From Rheinheimera pleomorphica (lineage in GTDB: Bacteria > Pseudomonadota > Gammaproteobacteria > Enterobacterales > Alteromonadaceae): a stretch of 64,000 bases of DNA. The stretch is taken from contig NZ_SIRR01000007.1 in assembly GCF_011634895.1 (NCBI RefSeq), positions 124,001-188,000 on the forward strand, written 5' to 3'. The notes beneath the pieces are model-generated. The model was not told where the DNA came from. It did not search any database and saw nothing but the letters and a program-made list of their open reading frames with translations. The position numbers and the translations under genes were made by a program. Positions 34,652-43,112 of the stretch are shown here, piece by piece (positions within the stretch are counted from its first letter, which is position 1; each line of letters begins with the position of its first letter).

Positions 34652-35647
34652 ATGACGGCATTTGATTTTTCCGGCCTGCAGCCTGATTTTATTATCGATG
34701 CGCTGCAGCAGTTAGGGCTGGATATCAGCTCGGGCCTGACCGCGCTGAACAGCTATGAAAACCGGGTGTATCAATTCAGCGCCTGGCAGGGTGACGCAGT
34801 TCAGCCGCAAAAATACGTGGTGAAGTTCTACCGGCCACAGCGCTGGACCGCAGCCCAGCTGCAGGAAGAACATGATTTTGCCTTTGAGCTGGCTGCTGCG
34901 GACATTCCGGTGGTGGCACCATTGCTATTGGATGGCCAATCGTTGCTGCAATATGGTGGTTATTATCTGGCGCTGTTCCCCAGCCGTGGTGGCCGCACGC
35001 TGGAGATTGACAACGACGAGCAACTGGCCATGTTGGGGCGATTCCTCGGCCGGCTGCATCAGGTGGGTAAAGCGCGCGCGTTTGCGCATCGGCCGGCTTT
35101 CAGTGTTGAAAGTCATCTGCAGCAAAGCCGCGAAGTACTGCAGGCGCTGGCATTAATCCCCGGCTATTTACGGCCGGCTTTTGACACTGCGCTGGACCAG
35201 GTTATTGCAGAATGTGCCCGACAGTATCAGCCAAAGCAGCTCATCCGGCTGCATGGTGATTGCCACGCCGGTAACCTGTTTTACACCCGCGAGGGACCGT
35301 TTTTTGTTGATTTAGATGATTGCCGCAGTGGCCCGGCGATACAGGATCTGTGGATGATGTTGTCCGGTGACCGGCACCAGCAACGCGATACACTGGAATT
35401 GATGCTGGAGGAGTATGAACAGTACTGTGATTTTGACCCGACAGAGCTGAAACTGATAGAACCGCTACGCGCTATGCGAATGGTGCATTATATGGCCTGG
35501 CTGGCGCGGCGTTGGCAGGATCCGGCTTTTCCAATGAACTTTCCCTGGTTTGCCACAGACAAATACTGGGAACAACAATGCCTGGCCTTGAAAGAACAGC
35601 TGTTTTTACTGCAACAGCCGCCACTTTCGCTAGTGCCAGACTACTGA
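34652..35647 (+). CDS. srkA: Stress response kinase SrkA (YihE/RdoA)
   Basis: 331 residues (E. coli SrkA 328) of the aminoglycoside-phosphotransferase/eukaryotic-kinase-like fold: VVKFYRPQRWTAAQLQEEH near 52-70, catalytic loop LHGDCHAGN near 202-210, and metal-binding VDLDDCRSGP near 221-230. SrkA is a Ser/Thr kinase that protects from stress-induced death. The order srkA-dsbA, with 50 bases between, is the same as in E. coli, which supports the name. Confidence 0.92.
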   Translation: MTAFDFSGLQPDFIIDALQQLGLDISSGLTALNSYENRVYQFSAWQGDAVQPQKYVVKFYRPQRWTAAQLQEEHDFAFELAAADIPVVAPLLLDGQSLLQYGGYYLALFPSRGGRTLEIDNDEQLAMLGRFLGRLHQVGKARAFAHRPAFSVESHLQQSREVLQALALIPGYLRPAFDTALDQVIAECARQYQPKQLIRLHGDCHAGNLFYTREGPFFVDLDDCRSGPAIQDLWMMLSGDRHQQRDTLELMLEEYEQYCDFDPTELKLIEPLRAMRMVHYMAWLARRWQDPAFPMNFPWFATDKYWEQQCLALKEQLFLLQQPPLSLVPDY

Positions 35648-35697
35648 GTTTTTGTTAAGCTGTGGCCCATCTGGTCGAATATAGGACACCGAAAATA

Positions 35698-36345
35698 ATG
35701 AAAAAGCTGTTATCTGTTTTTGCACTGGCATTAATGTTACCTCTGGCTGCCTGTGCTGACACGGCCTCAAAGTTTGAAGCCGGTAAGCATTATGAGGTTA
35801 TTTCTGAGCAGCCCTCAGTTAAACCGGAAGTAAAAGAGTATTTCTCGTTCTATTGTGGCGGCTGTAATGCGTTTGAACCAATAGCCCAGAGTGTGGCGAA
35901 AAAGCTGCCTGACGGTGTAGAGTTTAAAAAAGTGCATGTTGATTTCATTCGCGCTGCATCACCAGAGCTGCAAAATGCGCTGGCCCGGGCGTATCTGGTA
36001 GCGAAAAACCTTGGTAAAGGTGATCAGGTTGCCAGCGCTATCTTTAATCAAATTCACCGTGCCCGCGCCCCGTTCGCCAATGAAAAGGATATTCGTAATC
36101 TGGTATTAGTGCACGATATTGATGGCGAAACCTACGACAAAGCGATGAAAAGCTTCTCCATCCGTGGCGCCGCTAATCAAATGAAAAAAGAGCAGGACGA
36201 ACTGTCCAACCGTCGTGTACTAACCGGCGTGCCGCTGCTTATCGTCAACGGTAAATACAAAATTAATAACGCGGCATTAAATCCGCGTGAGATGGAAGCG
36301 GAGCTGCAACAGCTTATTGACTATTTGCTGAAAAAAGACGCTTAA
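35698..36345 (+). CDS. dsbA: Thiol:disulfide interchange protein DsbA, CGGC variant
   Basis: 215 residues with signal peptide (about 1-19) and thioredoxin fold: active site YCGGCNAFEP, Cys53 and Cys56, a helical insertion (about 85-150) and the cis-proline loop GVPLLIVNGKY near 180. It introduces disulfides into periplasmic proteins. The dipeptide between the cysteines is GG in place of the usual PH, which should alter the redox potential. Start ATG 35698 begins the signal peptide; the frame extends upstream without support. Follows srkA as in E. coli. Confidence 0.88.
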   Translation: MKKLLSVFALALMLPLAACADTASKFEAGKHYEVISEQPSVKPEVKEYFSFYCGGCNAFEPIAQSVAKKLPDGVEFKKVHVDFIRAASPELQNALARAYLVAKNLGKGDQVASAIFNQIHRARAPFANEKDIRNLVLVHDIDGETYDKAMKSFSIRGAANQMKKEQDELSNRRVLTGVPLLIVNGKYKINNAALNPREMEAELQQLIDYLLKKDA

Positions 36346-36364
36346 TGCCCCCGCGTTCACGACT

Positions 36365-36388
36365 AAGGCAGCTTTGGCTGCCTTTTTT
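36365..36388 (+). terminator. Rho-independent terminator of srkA-dsbA
   Basis: AAGGCAGC / GCTGCCTT stem with a TTTG loop, followed by TTTT, 20 bases after the dsbA stop. Confidence 0.75.
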
Positions 36389-36406
36389 AACCGCTAAACA
36401 GCCATA

Positions 36407-36946
36407 ATGTTGTCGCCAGTCTCTGCGTTTTCAGGCTTTGGTGATGTTGATGCCGTTTTCCGTGTCTATATCGCTAACCGGCCAGCAATGGCAGAGTATG
36501 CTGAGCTAAAGACGGTACAGCCACTGCACAGTGGCGAAATAGCGCTGATAAACCAAGCCTGCGGCAATGGCTGGCGTAAGGTGTTTAATGTCTATGCCAA
36601 GTTGTTATTTGCGCTGGATGCCAACCAATTCACCTTTGCACAACAGGCTGCAAGCTGGCAACAGTACCGTGAGCAGCATTTACTGCAGGCCGGAAGCAAC
36701 ACGGCGTTATTGTTTAGTGCGCCGGATCTGACGCCCGCAGCCAATGCCGTGCACATTATTGCCGGCCGCACTCATGCCAAAGCGCTGCTGGATGCGGGGT
36801 TGCCGGTTCAGCTTAACTGGCTGAATAGTGAATTTGCCGTCGACAAACATCACCGGCTATTCGTTTGCCCTTACTTTGACTACCGTCAGCTTAATAACGA
36901 AAAGCTGATCCGACTGGCCGGGCTGATAAAGGCATTAGATGAGTAA
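36407..36946 (+). CDS. Uncharacterised soluble protein (179 aa)
   Basis: 179 residues without signal peptide or membrane segment. Features are YIANRPAMAEYAEL near 23-36, a GNGWRKVFNVYAKLL helix near 53-67, and a second half with alternating hydrophobic strands (ANAVHIIAGRTHAKALLDAG, HRLFVCPYFDYRQLN) that could be an alpha/beta fold. The next gene starts 8 bases inside it. I do not recognise the family with confidence; the conservation implied by coupling with a nucleotidyltransferase-like gene is the only clue. Confidence 0.7.
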   Translation: MLSPVSAFSGFGDVDAVFRVYIANRPAMAEYAELKTVQPLHSGEIALINQACGNGWRKVFNVYAKLLFALDANQFTFAQQAASWQQYREQHLLQAGSNTALLFSAPDLTPAANAVHIIAGRTHAKALLDAGLPVQLNWLNSEFAVDKHHRLFVCPYFDYRQLNNEKLIRLAGLIKALDE

Positions 36947-37412
36947 TAATAATTTACAGGCACAGCTGCAGCAGCTTAGTGGCTTATTGCAACCGTATCA
37001 GTTTGGCATTGGCGGCAGTTGCCTGCTGTGGCAGTTGGGGCTGGAAACAGCGCCGAACGACATTGATATTGTATGTAGCGAACAGGATTTTTCGGCTATC
37101 TGCGAGGTGCTTCAGGCTGCCGGCTTTATCGTGCAAAGCGCGGCACCTCATCCGCAGTATGTATCGGCGCACTTTGTCTGTTTTTACCTTGCTGGCTGGC
37201 CTCTTATTGAGCTAATGGCAGGTATAGCGGTTAAACAGGGTGATGCAATAAGCCGCTGGCAGTTTCAACCGCAGCGCTGCCACTGGCAAGACGGTGTTTG
37301 CTGGATGCCGCCGGCCGATTGGTTGCAACTGTATCAACTGTTTAACCGGCCGCAGCGGGTGATGCAGCTGCGGCGGTATTTGGTGCAGTTGCGGCTGAAT
37401 AGCCTCAGCTAA
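36939..37412 (+). CDS. Minimal nucleotidyltransferase-like protein
   Basis: 157 residues with the pol-beta-type nucleotidyltransferase pattern: FGIGGSCLLWQLGLE near 24-38 (helical GGS element) followed by PNDIDIVC near 41-48, the two acidic metal ligands. A third acidic residue may be Glu in LIELMAG. Such short proteins transfer nucleotides to small molecules or proteins, or are inactive relatives. Overlaps the preceding gene by 8 bases. Substrate unknown. Confidence 0.7.
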   Translation: MSNNNLQAQLQQLSGLLQPYQFGIGGSCLLWQLGLETAPNDIDIVCSEQDFSAICEVLQAAGFIVQSAAPHPQYVSAHFVCFYLAGWPLIELMAGIAVKQGDAISRWQFQPQRCHWQDGVCWMPPADWLQLYQLFNRPQRVMQLRRYLVQLRLNSLS

Positions 37413-37558
37413 AGCCGCTATCAGCATAAAATCCCCATTTCAGGTTGAAAAGTAATCAATTGGTTCATTTTGTAAAATAAAAATGAACTTTTAATTTACA
37501 TTAGCTTTTGCCGTCTGTAGTATGCGCGCCGCTATCACCAACTTAGGGATCTGAAACA

Positions 37559-38353
37559 ATGACGTTAAAATATGTATTACCTGCTATCGCACTGGCCGCA
37601 AGCGCAACAACTGTATCAGCTGAAGAGTATCAGTTATTCACTGGCCTGAATGCCAATCATACTCGCGTAAGCGGTGACAACGAAACCAACTGGGGCTTAA
37701 ACGGTACTTATTTCTTCGATAAAAAGATCACCTTAGGCCCGTTAGATCAATTTGAATACATTAACAAAGTAACTAACGTTTCTGCATCTTTTAACCGTGC
37801 ATTTGACACTAACGTCTGGGGTGTTGGCGGTGAGTATTTTGCTGAAAACGGTATGGTGGTTTCTGCAGCGCACAGCCGTGCCAGCGGTGACTATGTCAAC
37901 CAAATTGGTCTGGGTTACCTGGTGTCAGATAACTTTATCGTACGTGCCCGCGCGGTTAAGCCAGAAGACGTTAGCACCACTTACTGGTTTTCTGCCAGCT
38001 ACAACCACCAACTGCAAGGCAATGACTACGTGGGTTTTACTGCTGAAGTTGACGACGAATTTGACTACTTCAGTTTAAGCAGCAAATACTTCGCCAGCCT
38101 GAACGAAGGCCGTTACATTACAGTAGGCGTAGCCCTGACCGACAACGACGGCAGCTCAAGCTGGGCAGCAAATGCAGGTTACTACTTTAGCAAAATGACC
38201 TCAGTTGGCCTATCTTATGACAAAGCTGACAACTACAGCCTGGGTGCAAAGCACTTCTTTAACACCAACTGGGCACTTTCTATCAGCTTTAACAGCAATA
38301 CTGATAACTCAGCGCTCAAGGTTTATAGCTTAGGCGTTACTGGCCAGTTCTAA
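37559..38353 (+). CDS. Putative outer-membrane porin
   Basis: 264 residues with signal peptide (cut after VSAEE, about 21) and a run of amphipathic strands, ending in VTGQF with C-terminal Phe. Codon use is biased toward frequent codons, suggesting high expression. Strong terminator downstream. Similar size and layout to the barrel at 22419-23207. Probably a general porin of the putative-porin family in Alteromonadales; pore function is inferred. Confidence 0.75.
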   Translation: MTLKYVLPAIALAASATTVSAEEYQLFTGLNANHTRVSGDNETNWGLNGTYFFDKKITLGPLDQFEYINKVTNVSASFNRAFDTNVWGVGGEYFAENGMVVSAAHSRASGDYVNQIGLGYLVSDNFIVRARAVKPEDVSTTYWFSASYNHQLQGNDYVGFTAEVDDEFDYFSLSSKYFASLNEGRYITVGVALTDNDGSSSWAANAGYYFSKMTSVGLSYDKADNYSLGAKHFFNTNWALSISFNSNTDNSALKVYSLGVTGQF

Positions 38354-38384
38354 TTTCCTCTGGTAGCTACACTAGCGTTTTTTG

Positions 38385-38409
38385 GGGCAACAATTGTTGC
38401 CCTTTTTTT
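38385..38409 (+). terminator. Rho-independent terminator of porin gene
   Basis: GGGCAACAA / TTGTTGCCC palindrome at 38385-38402 followed by seven T's. Confidence 0.8.
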
Positions 38410-38436
38410 GTTGCTCAGCGCCAATTTTGTCTTTTT

Positions 38437-38462
38437 TGCACATATAACTTATAATTTGTGCA
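38437..38462. promoter_or_regulatory. Inverted repeat over probable -10 of Xre/RES operon
   Basis: TGCACA and TGTGCA separated by 14 AT-rich bases that contain TATAAC and TATAAT -10-like hexamers. It ends 21 bases before the antitoxin start. Toxin-antitoxin operons of this type are commonly repressed by their own complex, so this is a plausible operator. Confidence 0.4.
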
Positions 38463-38483
38463 TTAACGACGCAGGAGAGTGTT

Positions 38484-38855
38484 ATGGGTGCATTACTAAA
38501 ACCCGTAAGCAGCGCCGATTTGGTATTGGCCAAAGCGGTGTTAAACGCAGCCGACCAACTGGGGCTAAAACAAGCCGAACTGGCAGCAGTATTAGGGGTG
38601 CACCGCACTGCAATAAGCCGGTTAAAGCAGAAACTGTCGTTAGATCCAGGCTCAAAACAAGGCGAGCTGGCGCTACTGCTCATTCGTATTGCCCGTGCCC
38701 TGTATGCGTTAACCGGTGGTGACAAAAGCTGGACGCAACATTTTATGCATACACCGAATCAACTCAGCGGCGGCATACCAGCACAACAAGTACAAAGCGT
38801 GCATGGTTTAATGCAGGTGCTGCATGTGGTTGATGCCATGCGGGGCAAGCAATGA
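38484..38855 (+). CDS. Xre/MbcA/ParS-type antitoxin
   Basis: 123 residues: a helix-turn-helix at about 15-55 (LNAADQLGLKQAELAAVLGVHRTAISRLK) and a C-terminal toxin-binding domain of the antitoxin Xre/MbcA/ParS family (DUF2384) with LIRIARALYALTGGD near 70-84. It neutralises the RES toxin encoded next and probably represses the operon. GGAG ribosome site upstream. Its stop overlaps the toxin start (ATGA). Confidence 0.88.
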   Translation: MGALLKPVSSADLVLAKAVLNAADQLGLKQAELAAVLGVHRTAISRLKQKLSLDPGSKQGELALLLIRIARALYALTGGDKSWTQHFMHTPNQLSGGIPAQQVQSVHGLMQVLHVVDAMRGKQ

Positions 38856-39598
38856 TCTGGCAAGCCTGCAATGGCGAGCAATATATTACCCCATTAAGCG
38901 GTACCCTGTTCCGTCTGGTCGAAAGCCAGGAGCAAGCCGCTACTCTTAGCCTGGTCGACACCCTGCAAGAGCAGGCGCTGTTAGAGCAATTATTAGAGCA
39001 AACCAAACCGCCAGTACCGCCGCCAGCTGAAGGCTTACATTATCTGCTAAAAACCCCGTTTCGGTACCCGCCGTTAAAGTGGGGCTCGCGTTTTGGCAGC
39101 GTGTACGAGCCCGGCATTTTCTACGCCGGCTGTTCTGTTGCAGCAACACTGGCCGAGTCAGCTTACTACCGGCTGATTTTCTGGCAGTCAATGCCCGCGC
39201 CGCCACCAAAGCCGATACTGCGCACCGCCCACACCTTGTTCAGCGTGCGCTACCATACCGAACACGGCATAGCGCTGCACCAGCCACCCTTTAACCAGCA
39301 CCAGGCGCTGCTAGCAAGTAAAACCGATTATCAACACACCCAGCAGCTCGGCAGCGCTATGCGCAGCGCCGGCGTTGACGCCTTTGAATACCAATCAGCC
39401 CGTGCCGCCGGCACCGAGCACTGCATCGGTTTATTTAACCCTAACGCCTTTGTTAGCCAGCAGCCAGAGCACAGCAGCCAATGGCTATGCGAGCTAAGCG
39501 CACAGCAGGTGGTGTTTAAACAACACGGCGAAACCCAGTTGCATAGCTTTAGTGCAGAGCAGTTTTGGGTAGAGGGTAAATTGCCGCTGCCAGCGTGA
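38852..39598 (+). CDS. RES-domain toxin (NAD+-degrading)
   Basis: 248 residues of the RES family: Arg in LFRLVES near 15, the core YPPLKWGSRFGSVYEPGIFYAG near 71-92, TLAESAYYR near 98-106 and a late FEYQSAR with Ser. The Arg-Glu-Ser trio names the family. Characterised RES toxins (MbcT, RES of Photorhabdus) destroy NAD+, halting growth. Longer than the compact toxins (about 150-190 residues), with about 60 extra N-terminal residues. Coupled to the Xre antitoxin by ATGA. Confidence 0.88.
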   Translation: MIWQACNGEQYITPLSGTLFRLVESQEQAATLSLVDTLQEQALLEQLLEQTKPPVPPPAEGLHYLLKTPFRYPPLKWGSRFGSVYEPGIFYAGCSVAATLAESAYYRLIFWQSMPAPPPKPILRTAHTLFSVRYHTEHGIALHQPPFNQHQALLASKTDYQHTQQLGSAMRSAGVDAFEYQSARAAGTEHCIGLFNPNAFVSQQPEHSSQWLCELSAQQVVFKQHGETQLHSFSAEQFWVEGKLPLPA

Positions 39599-39684
39599 TT
39601 AAACAACAAATGTGACTTATCGTCCGTGGTGCTGAGCTTAGTATTGATAAATACTCTGGTTAACTGACCAACCGGAGTAAAACC

Positions 39685-39888
39685 ATGCAAAACAGCTATT
39701 CTGATGACCTGAGCGTGCCGTATGAGGAAGAGATTAACGGCTTTACTGTTTATATAGAAGACAACCCCGATCGCTGGCGCGGTGGTTATAGCTGGGCGGT
39801 ATGTAAGGATGAAGTTGAATTGGATTCGGGATTGGCATTTGACGTGATTGATGCACTTGAACGAGCATACTCATGCACCACTGTCTAG
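39685..39888 (+). CDS. Small acidic protein (67 aa), unknown
   Basis: 67 residues, no signal peptide, acidic (YEEEINGFTVYIEDNPDRWRGGYSWAVCKDEVELDSGLAFDVIDALERAY). It has GGAG 10 bases before its ATG. The beta-strand then helix pattern suggests a small alpha/beta fold. It lies between the toxin-antitoxin operon and the methyltransferase. I do not recognise it; it could be an immunity-like or cargo gene. Confidence 0.5.
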   Translation: MQNSYSDDLSVPYEEEINGFTVYIEDNPDRWRGGYSWAVCKDEVELDSGLAFDVIDALERAYSCTTV

Positions 39889-39967
39889 TTCTAAGCTCTA
39901 TGACCTTGCGATTGCTGTATTTATGATCATACTGTTTGAGTACTGTATAAAAGATCAGATATATCAA

Positions 39968-40003
39968 TTGACAAAAAGGGAAGAACAAGTGATGATTCGT
40001 CAC
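39968..40003 (+). promoter_or_regulatory. Probable dcm promoter with overlapping palindrome
   Basis: TTGACA at 39968-39973 and GATGAT 17 bases later (39991-39996) form a plausible sigma70 promoter. The near-palindrome GTGATGATTCGTCAC (39989-40003) covers the -10. Methyltransferases of the EcoRII/SsoII type repress their own promoter through an N-terminal helix-turn-helix; this could be such an operator. Confidence 0.4.
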
Positions 40004-40031
40004 ACGTTTTTCCCTTTCGAGGGAGGCAATC

Positions 40032-41414
40032 ATGGAGCAACTGTCCTTGGATATGCAGTCCACTGAAGATCGCAGCGGTAAAGATCTTATAGAAAAATTA
40101 CTCGAAATCTATGACCAGAAATTTATTGGTGAATACCTGAATAAATTCTCTCCGGGCCATTGGTGTCGTGAAACGATTAATCGTTGGCTAAAAGGTAAGG
40201 CAGCTCCGGTTTTAAGCATGGCGGAGTTCGAGCACTTGCAAAAACTCTTACCCAAAGAGAGAGTAAAACCAGAGACAGCAGACTTTCGCTTTATCGATCT
40301 ATTTGCTGGTATCGGTGGTATTCGCAAGGGGTTCGAAGAGCAAAATGGCCTGTGCGTATTCACCAGTGAGTGGAATAAGTATGCTGTTCGAACTTACAAA
40401 GCAAATTATGCTTGCAACGAGCACTACCATAAGTTCAACGAAGATATCCGTGACGTAACTCTGAGCCACAGAGACGATGTAAGTGAGGAAGAGGCTTATC
40501 GGCATATCGATAAAACTATTCCTGATCATGATGTACTACTAGCTGGATTTCCTTGTCAGCCTTTCTCAATTGCCGGTGTATCTAAAAAGAATGCACTAGG
40601 AAGGGCTCACGGTTTTGAGTGCAAAACCCAGGGCACTTTGTTTTTTGACGTGGCTCGTATTATTGCTGCTAAACAACCCGCTGCCTTTGTATTGGAAAAC
40701 GTAAAGAATCTTAAAAGCCATGATAAGGGTAAAACATTCAAAGTTATTATGGAGACTTTGGATGAGCTGGGTTACTGGATAGCTGATAGCGAAGTTTCCG
40801 GAGCAAACGATCCTAAAGTAATCGATGGCAGACATTGGTTGCCACAACACCGTGAACGAATTGTGCTTGTCGGATTCAGAAAAGATCTGAATGTTCATGA
40901 AGGTTTTACTTTGAAAGACATTCACAAGCTGGTGCCTGAAACAAAACCAGTTCTCGGTGACTTACTGGATAAAGACGTACCAGATAACTACATACTGACC
41001 CCTAAACTTTGGCAGTATTTGTATGATTATGCAGCAAAGCATAAAGCAGCTGGTAATGGCTTTGGTTTTGGTTTGGTGAACGAAAAAAGTACGGCAACCA
41101 GAACGTTATCTGCCAGATACTACAAAGATGGTTCTGAAATACTGCTAGATCGTGGTTGGAATTTCAGCAAAGACTTTCATGACCCAGAGAATCTTGAGAA
41201 CAGACCAAGGCGACTAACTCCAACTGAATGCTCGCGCCTAATGGGCTTTAGCCACCCAGATGAGCGAGGTTTTGTTATTCCGGTGTCTGACACCCAAGCC
41301 TACAAACAATTTGGAAACTCAGTAGTAGTTCCAGTTTTTCAGGCTGTGGCTCAGCTGATGAAAGACAGAGTCATGCTGGCAATTTCAAAGCAAACCAAAA
41401 AAGCGGTTGCCTAA
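40032..41414 (+). CDS. dcm: DNA (cytosine-5-)-methyltransferase, Dcm/EcoRII type (CCWGG)
   Basis: 460 residues, colinear with E. coli Dcm by eye: N-terminal helical region (about 1-80), motif [19 protein letters not shown] (about 86-102), [13 protein letters not shown], catalytic GFPCQPFS with Cys175, ENVKNL motif VI, QHRERI motif VIII, and C-terminal [14 protein letters not shown] and [11 protein letters not shown]. The near-identity of the target-recognition stretch with Dcm suggests CCWGG methylation at the inner cytosine. Ribosome site GGGAGG. Followed 5 bases later by vsr and then an EcoRII-like nuclease. AT-rich relative to flanks. Confidence 0.9.
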   Translation: MEQLSLDMQSTEDRSGKDLIEKLLEIYDQKFIGEYLNKFSPGHWCRETINRWLKGKAAPVLSMAEFEHLQKLLPKERVKPETADFRFIDLFAGIGGIRKGFEEQNGLCVFTSEWNKYAVRTYKANYACNEHYHKFNEDIRDVTLSHRDDVSEEEAYRHIDKTIPDHDVLLAGFPCQPFSIAGVSKKNALGRAHGFECKTQGTLFFDVARIIAAKQPAAFVLENVKNLKSHDKGKTFKVIMETLDELGYWIADSEVSGANDPKVIDGRHWLPQHRERIVLVGFRKDLNVHEGFTLKDIHKLVPETKPVLGDLLDKDVPDNYILTPKLWQYLYDYAAKHKAAGNGFGFGLVNEKSTATRTLSARYYKDGSEILLDRGWNFSKDFHDPENLENRPRRLTPTECSRLMGFSHPDERGFVIPVSDTQAYKQFGNSVVVPVFQAVAQLMKDRVMLAISKQTKKAVA

Positions 41415-41419
41415 TTACC

Positions 41420-41941
41420 ATGCCAGATGTGCATACTCCGGAAGTGCGCAGCAGAAATATGCGCGCTATCCGTGGTCGTGACACAAAGCCTGAAATCTGG
41501 TTAAGAAAATCACTTCATTCTTTAGGCTTCCGATATCGAGTTTCTGCTAAAGAGTTACCAGGTAAGCCTGATCTCTTATTTCCTAAATTTAAAGCTGTTA
41601 TTTTTGTAAACGGGTGCTTTTGGCACGCTCATAATTGCCACTATTTCAGTTTACCTTCAACTCGAGAGGATTTCTGGGCTAAAAAGTTAGGAGAAAATGT
41701 AAAACGGGATGAGCGTATTATCAAAAAGTTACTGGAAAACGGGTACAGGGTGTTGATAGTATGGGAGTGTGCGATCAAAGGAAGACATAAAATAAAATCA
41801 GATCAACTGATTGCAGCGGTATCTGAATGGATTAAGCATTCTGCTTGTTCGGGATGTGTTGATGGAAAAGGATTGACTGATGTTCGAGAAATTGAGCGAT
41901 ATTTTTATTGCTGCGGCGGAAAAATACCTCACAGCTGTTGA
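41420..41941 (+). CDS. vsr: Very short patch repair endonuclease
   Basis: 173 residues of the Vsr family: VRSRNMRAIRGRDTKPEIWLRKSLHSLGFRYR near 8-39, the catalytic LPGKPDLLFPKFKAVIFVNGCFWHAHNC near 47-74 (Asp, His and zinc-ligand Cys), and RVLIVWECAIKG. It nicks T:G mismatches that arise by deamination of 5-methylcytosine in CCWGG. About 17 residues longer than E. coli Vsr (156); the extra tail (DVREIERYFYCCGGKIPHSC) lies where the nuclease gene overlaps it by 62 bases, so it may be non-conserved read-through. Confidence 0.92.
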   Translation: MPDVHTPEVRSRNMRAIRGRDTKPEIWLRKSLHSLGFRYRVSAKELPGKPDLLFPKFKAVIFVNGCFWHAHNCHYFSLPSTREDFWAKKLGENVKRDERIIKKLLENGYRVLIVWECAIKGRHKIKSDQLIAAVSEWIKHSACSGCVDGKGLTDVREIERYFYCCGGKIPHSC

Positions 41942-43112
41942 CGCCAACCCGGGCAAGTCGAATCAACATGAAATTGGTGGCTTGAAAAAGGCTGGCATAG
42001 CCGACTTGATTGGCTATCCTGAAAATGGTGGCAAGTATCACATACCCGTAACAATGGTTTACATAGATAGTGATGGCCATGAGCCTATTATCTGTGAAGA
42101 TAAAATGTCATGGTATGACACTCGCTTTAACCAAGCACATCGCTCACCAGAATTTCGTCTTTACTACAGAAGTAATGAAGTGACTGAGCGAATGCGTGAG
42201 GGTGACTTTTTTCTTATAGCATTAACTCAGGACAATTCTCTTCTTGTTGTAATTACCGCCCCAAGCTCAGATACAGAAAAGCAATTACGAGTAATATTTG
42301 GAGCACTTTCGGTATACTCGGACAATACATTACGCAAAATTCCAATTGATGAATCAAGTTTAATTGCTCCTGTAAGACTTATGCTGGCTGAGCTTGGAAT
42401 TGAGTTTTACGCGAAAAGCGATTCAGATGGTGACCTACTAGATCGAATTTTAAACAAATTTGGCGCAACATTTCCGAAAACTAAGGTGTTCTCTGATTTT
42501 TCGAGAACAATTTTAGAAGATAGATATTCAGCGATTGAACAGCCGGATGATGCTCTCCTTGCGTGGATGGATTATGAAGAGCGATTATTCAGAATACTCG
42601 AGCGTCACATTGTTTCTGAGCGATTAAAGACAGGATTCGGGAAAACTGGGCATGATGTAGATGAGTTTATACAGTTCTCTCTGAGTGTTCAGAACAGACG
42701 TAAATCTAGAGTCGGCCATGCTTTTGAAAACCATATAACGGAAATTCTGATACAGAATAAAGTCCAGTTTGAGAAGGGCGTATATACCGAAGGTAAACAG
42801 AAGCCAGATTTTTTATTCCCTGGCAGGGATGCTTATCTAGACTCCAGTTTTAATCAAAACAGATTATTTATGCTTGCTGCTAAAACCACATGCAAAGAGA
42901 GATGGCGGCAGGTGTTGGCAGAGGCAGAGAAAATTCGAGTCAAACATTTGATAACACTAGAGCCATCTATATCTGAAGATCAGACAAAGCAAATGCGAGC
43001 GCACATGGTTCAACTCGTAGTTCCCAAGCCTATACAAGAAACATTTACAGCTCAGCAAAAAGCGGATTTGGTTTCACTTTTAGAATTCATCAATAACATC
43101 AAAGAATTTTGA
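41880..43112 (+). CDS. EcoRII-type restriction endonuclease (CCWGG)
   Basis: 410 residues (EcoRII 404). The C-terminal half matches EcoRII closely by eye: DEFIQFSLSVQNRRKSRVGHAFENHI, then EGKQKPDFLFPG with Asp310, and AAKTTCKERWRQ with Lys335 and Lys339. The K-T-T-C-K spacing is that of the catalytic EcoRII lysines (324 and 328). The N-terminal half, an effector DNA-binding domain in EcoRII, is divergent (SDIFIAAAEKYLTAVDANPGKSNQHEIGGL). It cuts unmethylated CCWGG. The start at 41880 lies inside vsr, so the three genes form one operon. Confidence 0.85.
   Translation: MFEKLSDIFIAAAEKYLTAVDANPGKSNQHEIGGLKKAGIADLIGYPENGGKYHIPVTMVYIDSDGHEPIICEDKMSWYDTRFNQAHRSPEFRLYYRSNEVTERMREGDFFLIALTQDNSLLVVITAPSSDTEKQLRVIFGALSVYSDNTLRKIPIDESSLIAPVRLMLAELGIEFYAKSDSDGDLLDRILNKFGATFPKTKVFSDFSRTILEDRYSAIEQPDDALLAWMDYEERLFRILERHIVSERLKTGFGKTGHDVDEFIQFSLSVQNRRKSRVGHAFENHITEILIQNKVQFEKGVYTEGKQKPDFLFPGRDAYLDSSFNQNRLFMLAAKTTCKERWRQVLAEAEKIRVKHLITLEPSISEDQTKQMRAHMVQLVVPKPIQETFTAQQKADLVSLLEFINNIKEF

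Noticed and set aside
39848-40066. 72-residue frame starting MMHLNEH.
   Set aside because: It overlaps the ends of two better-supported genes and covers the probable dcm promoter; no ribosome site.
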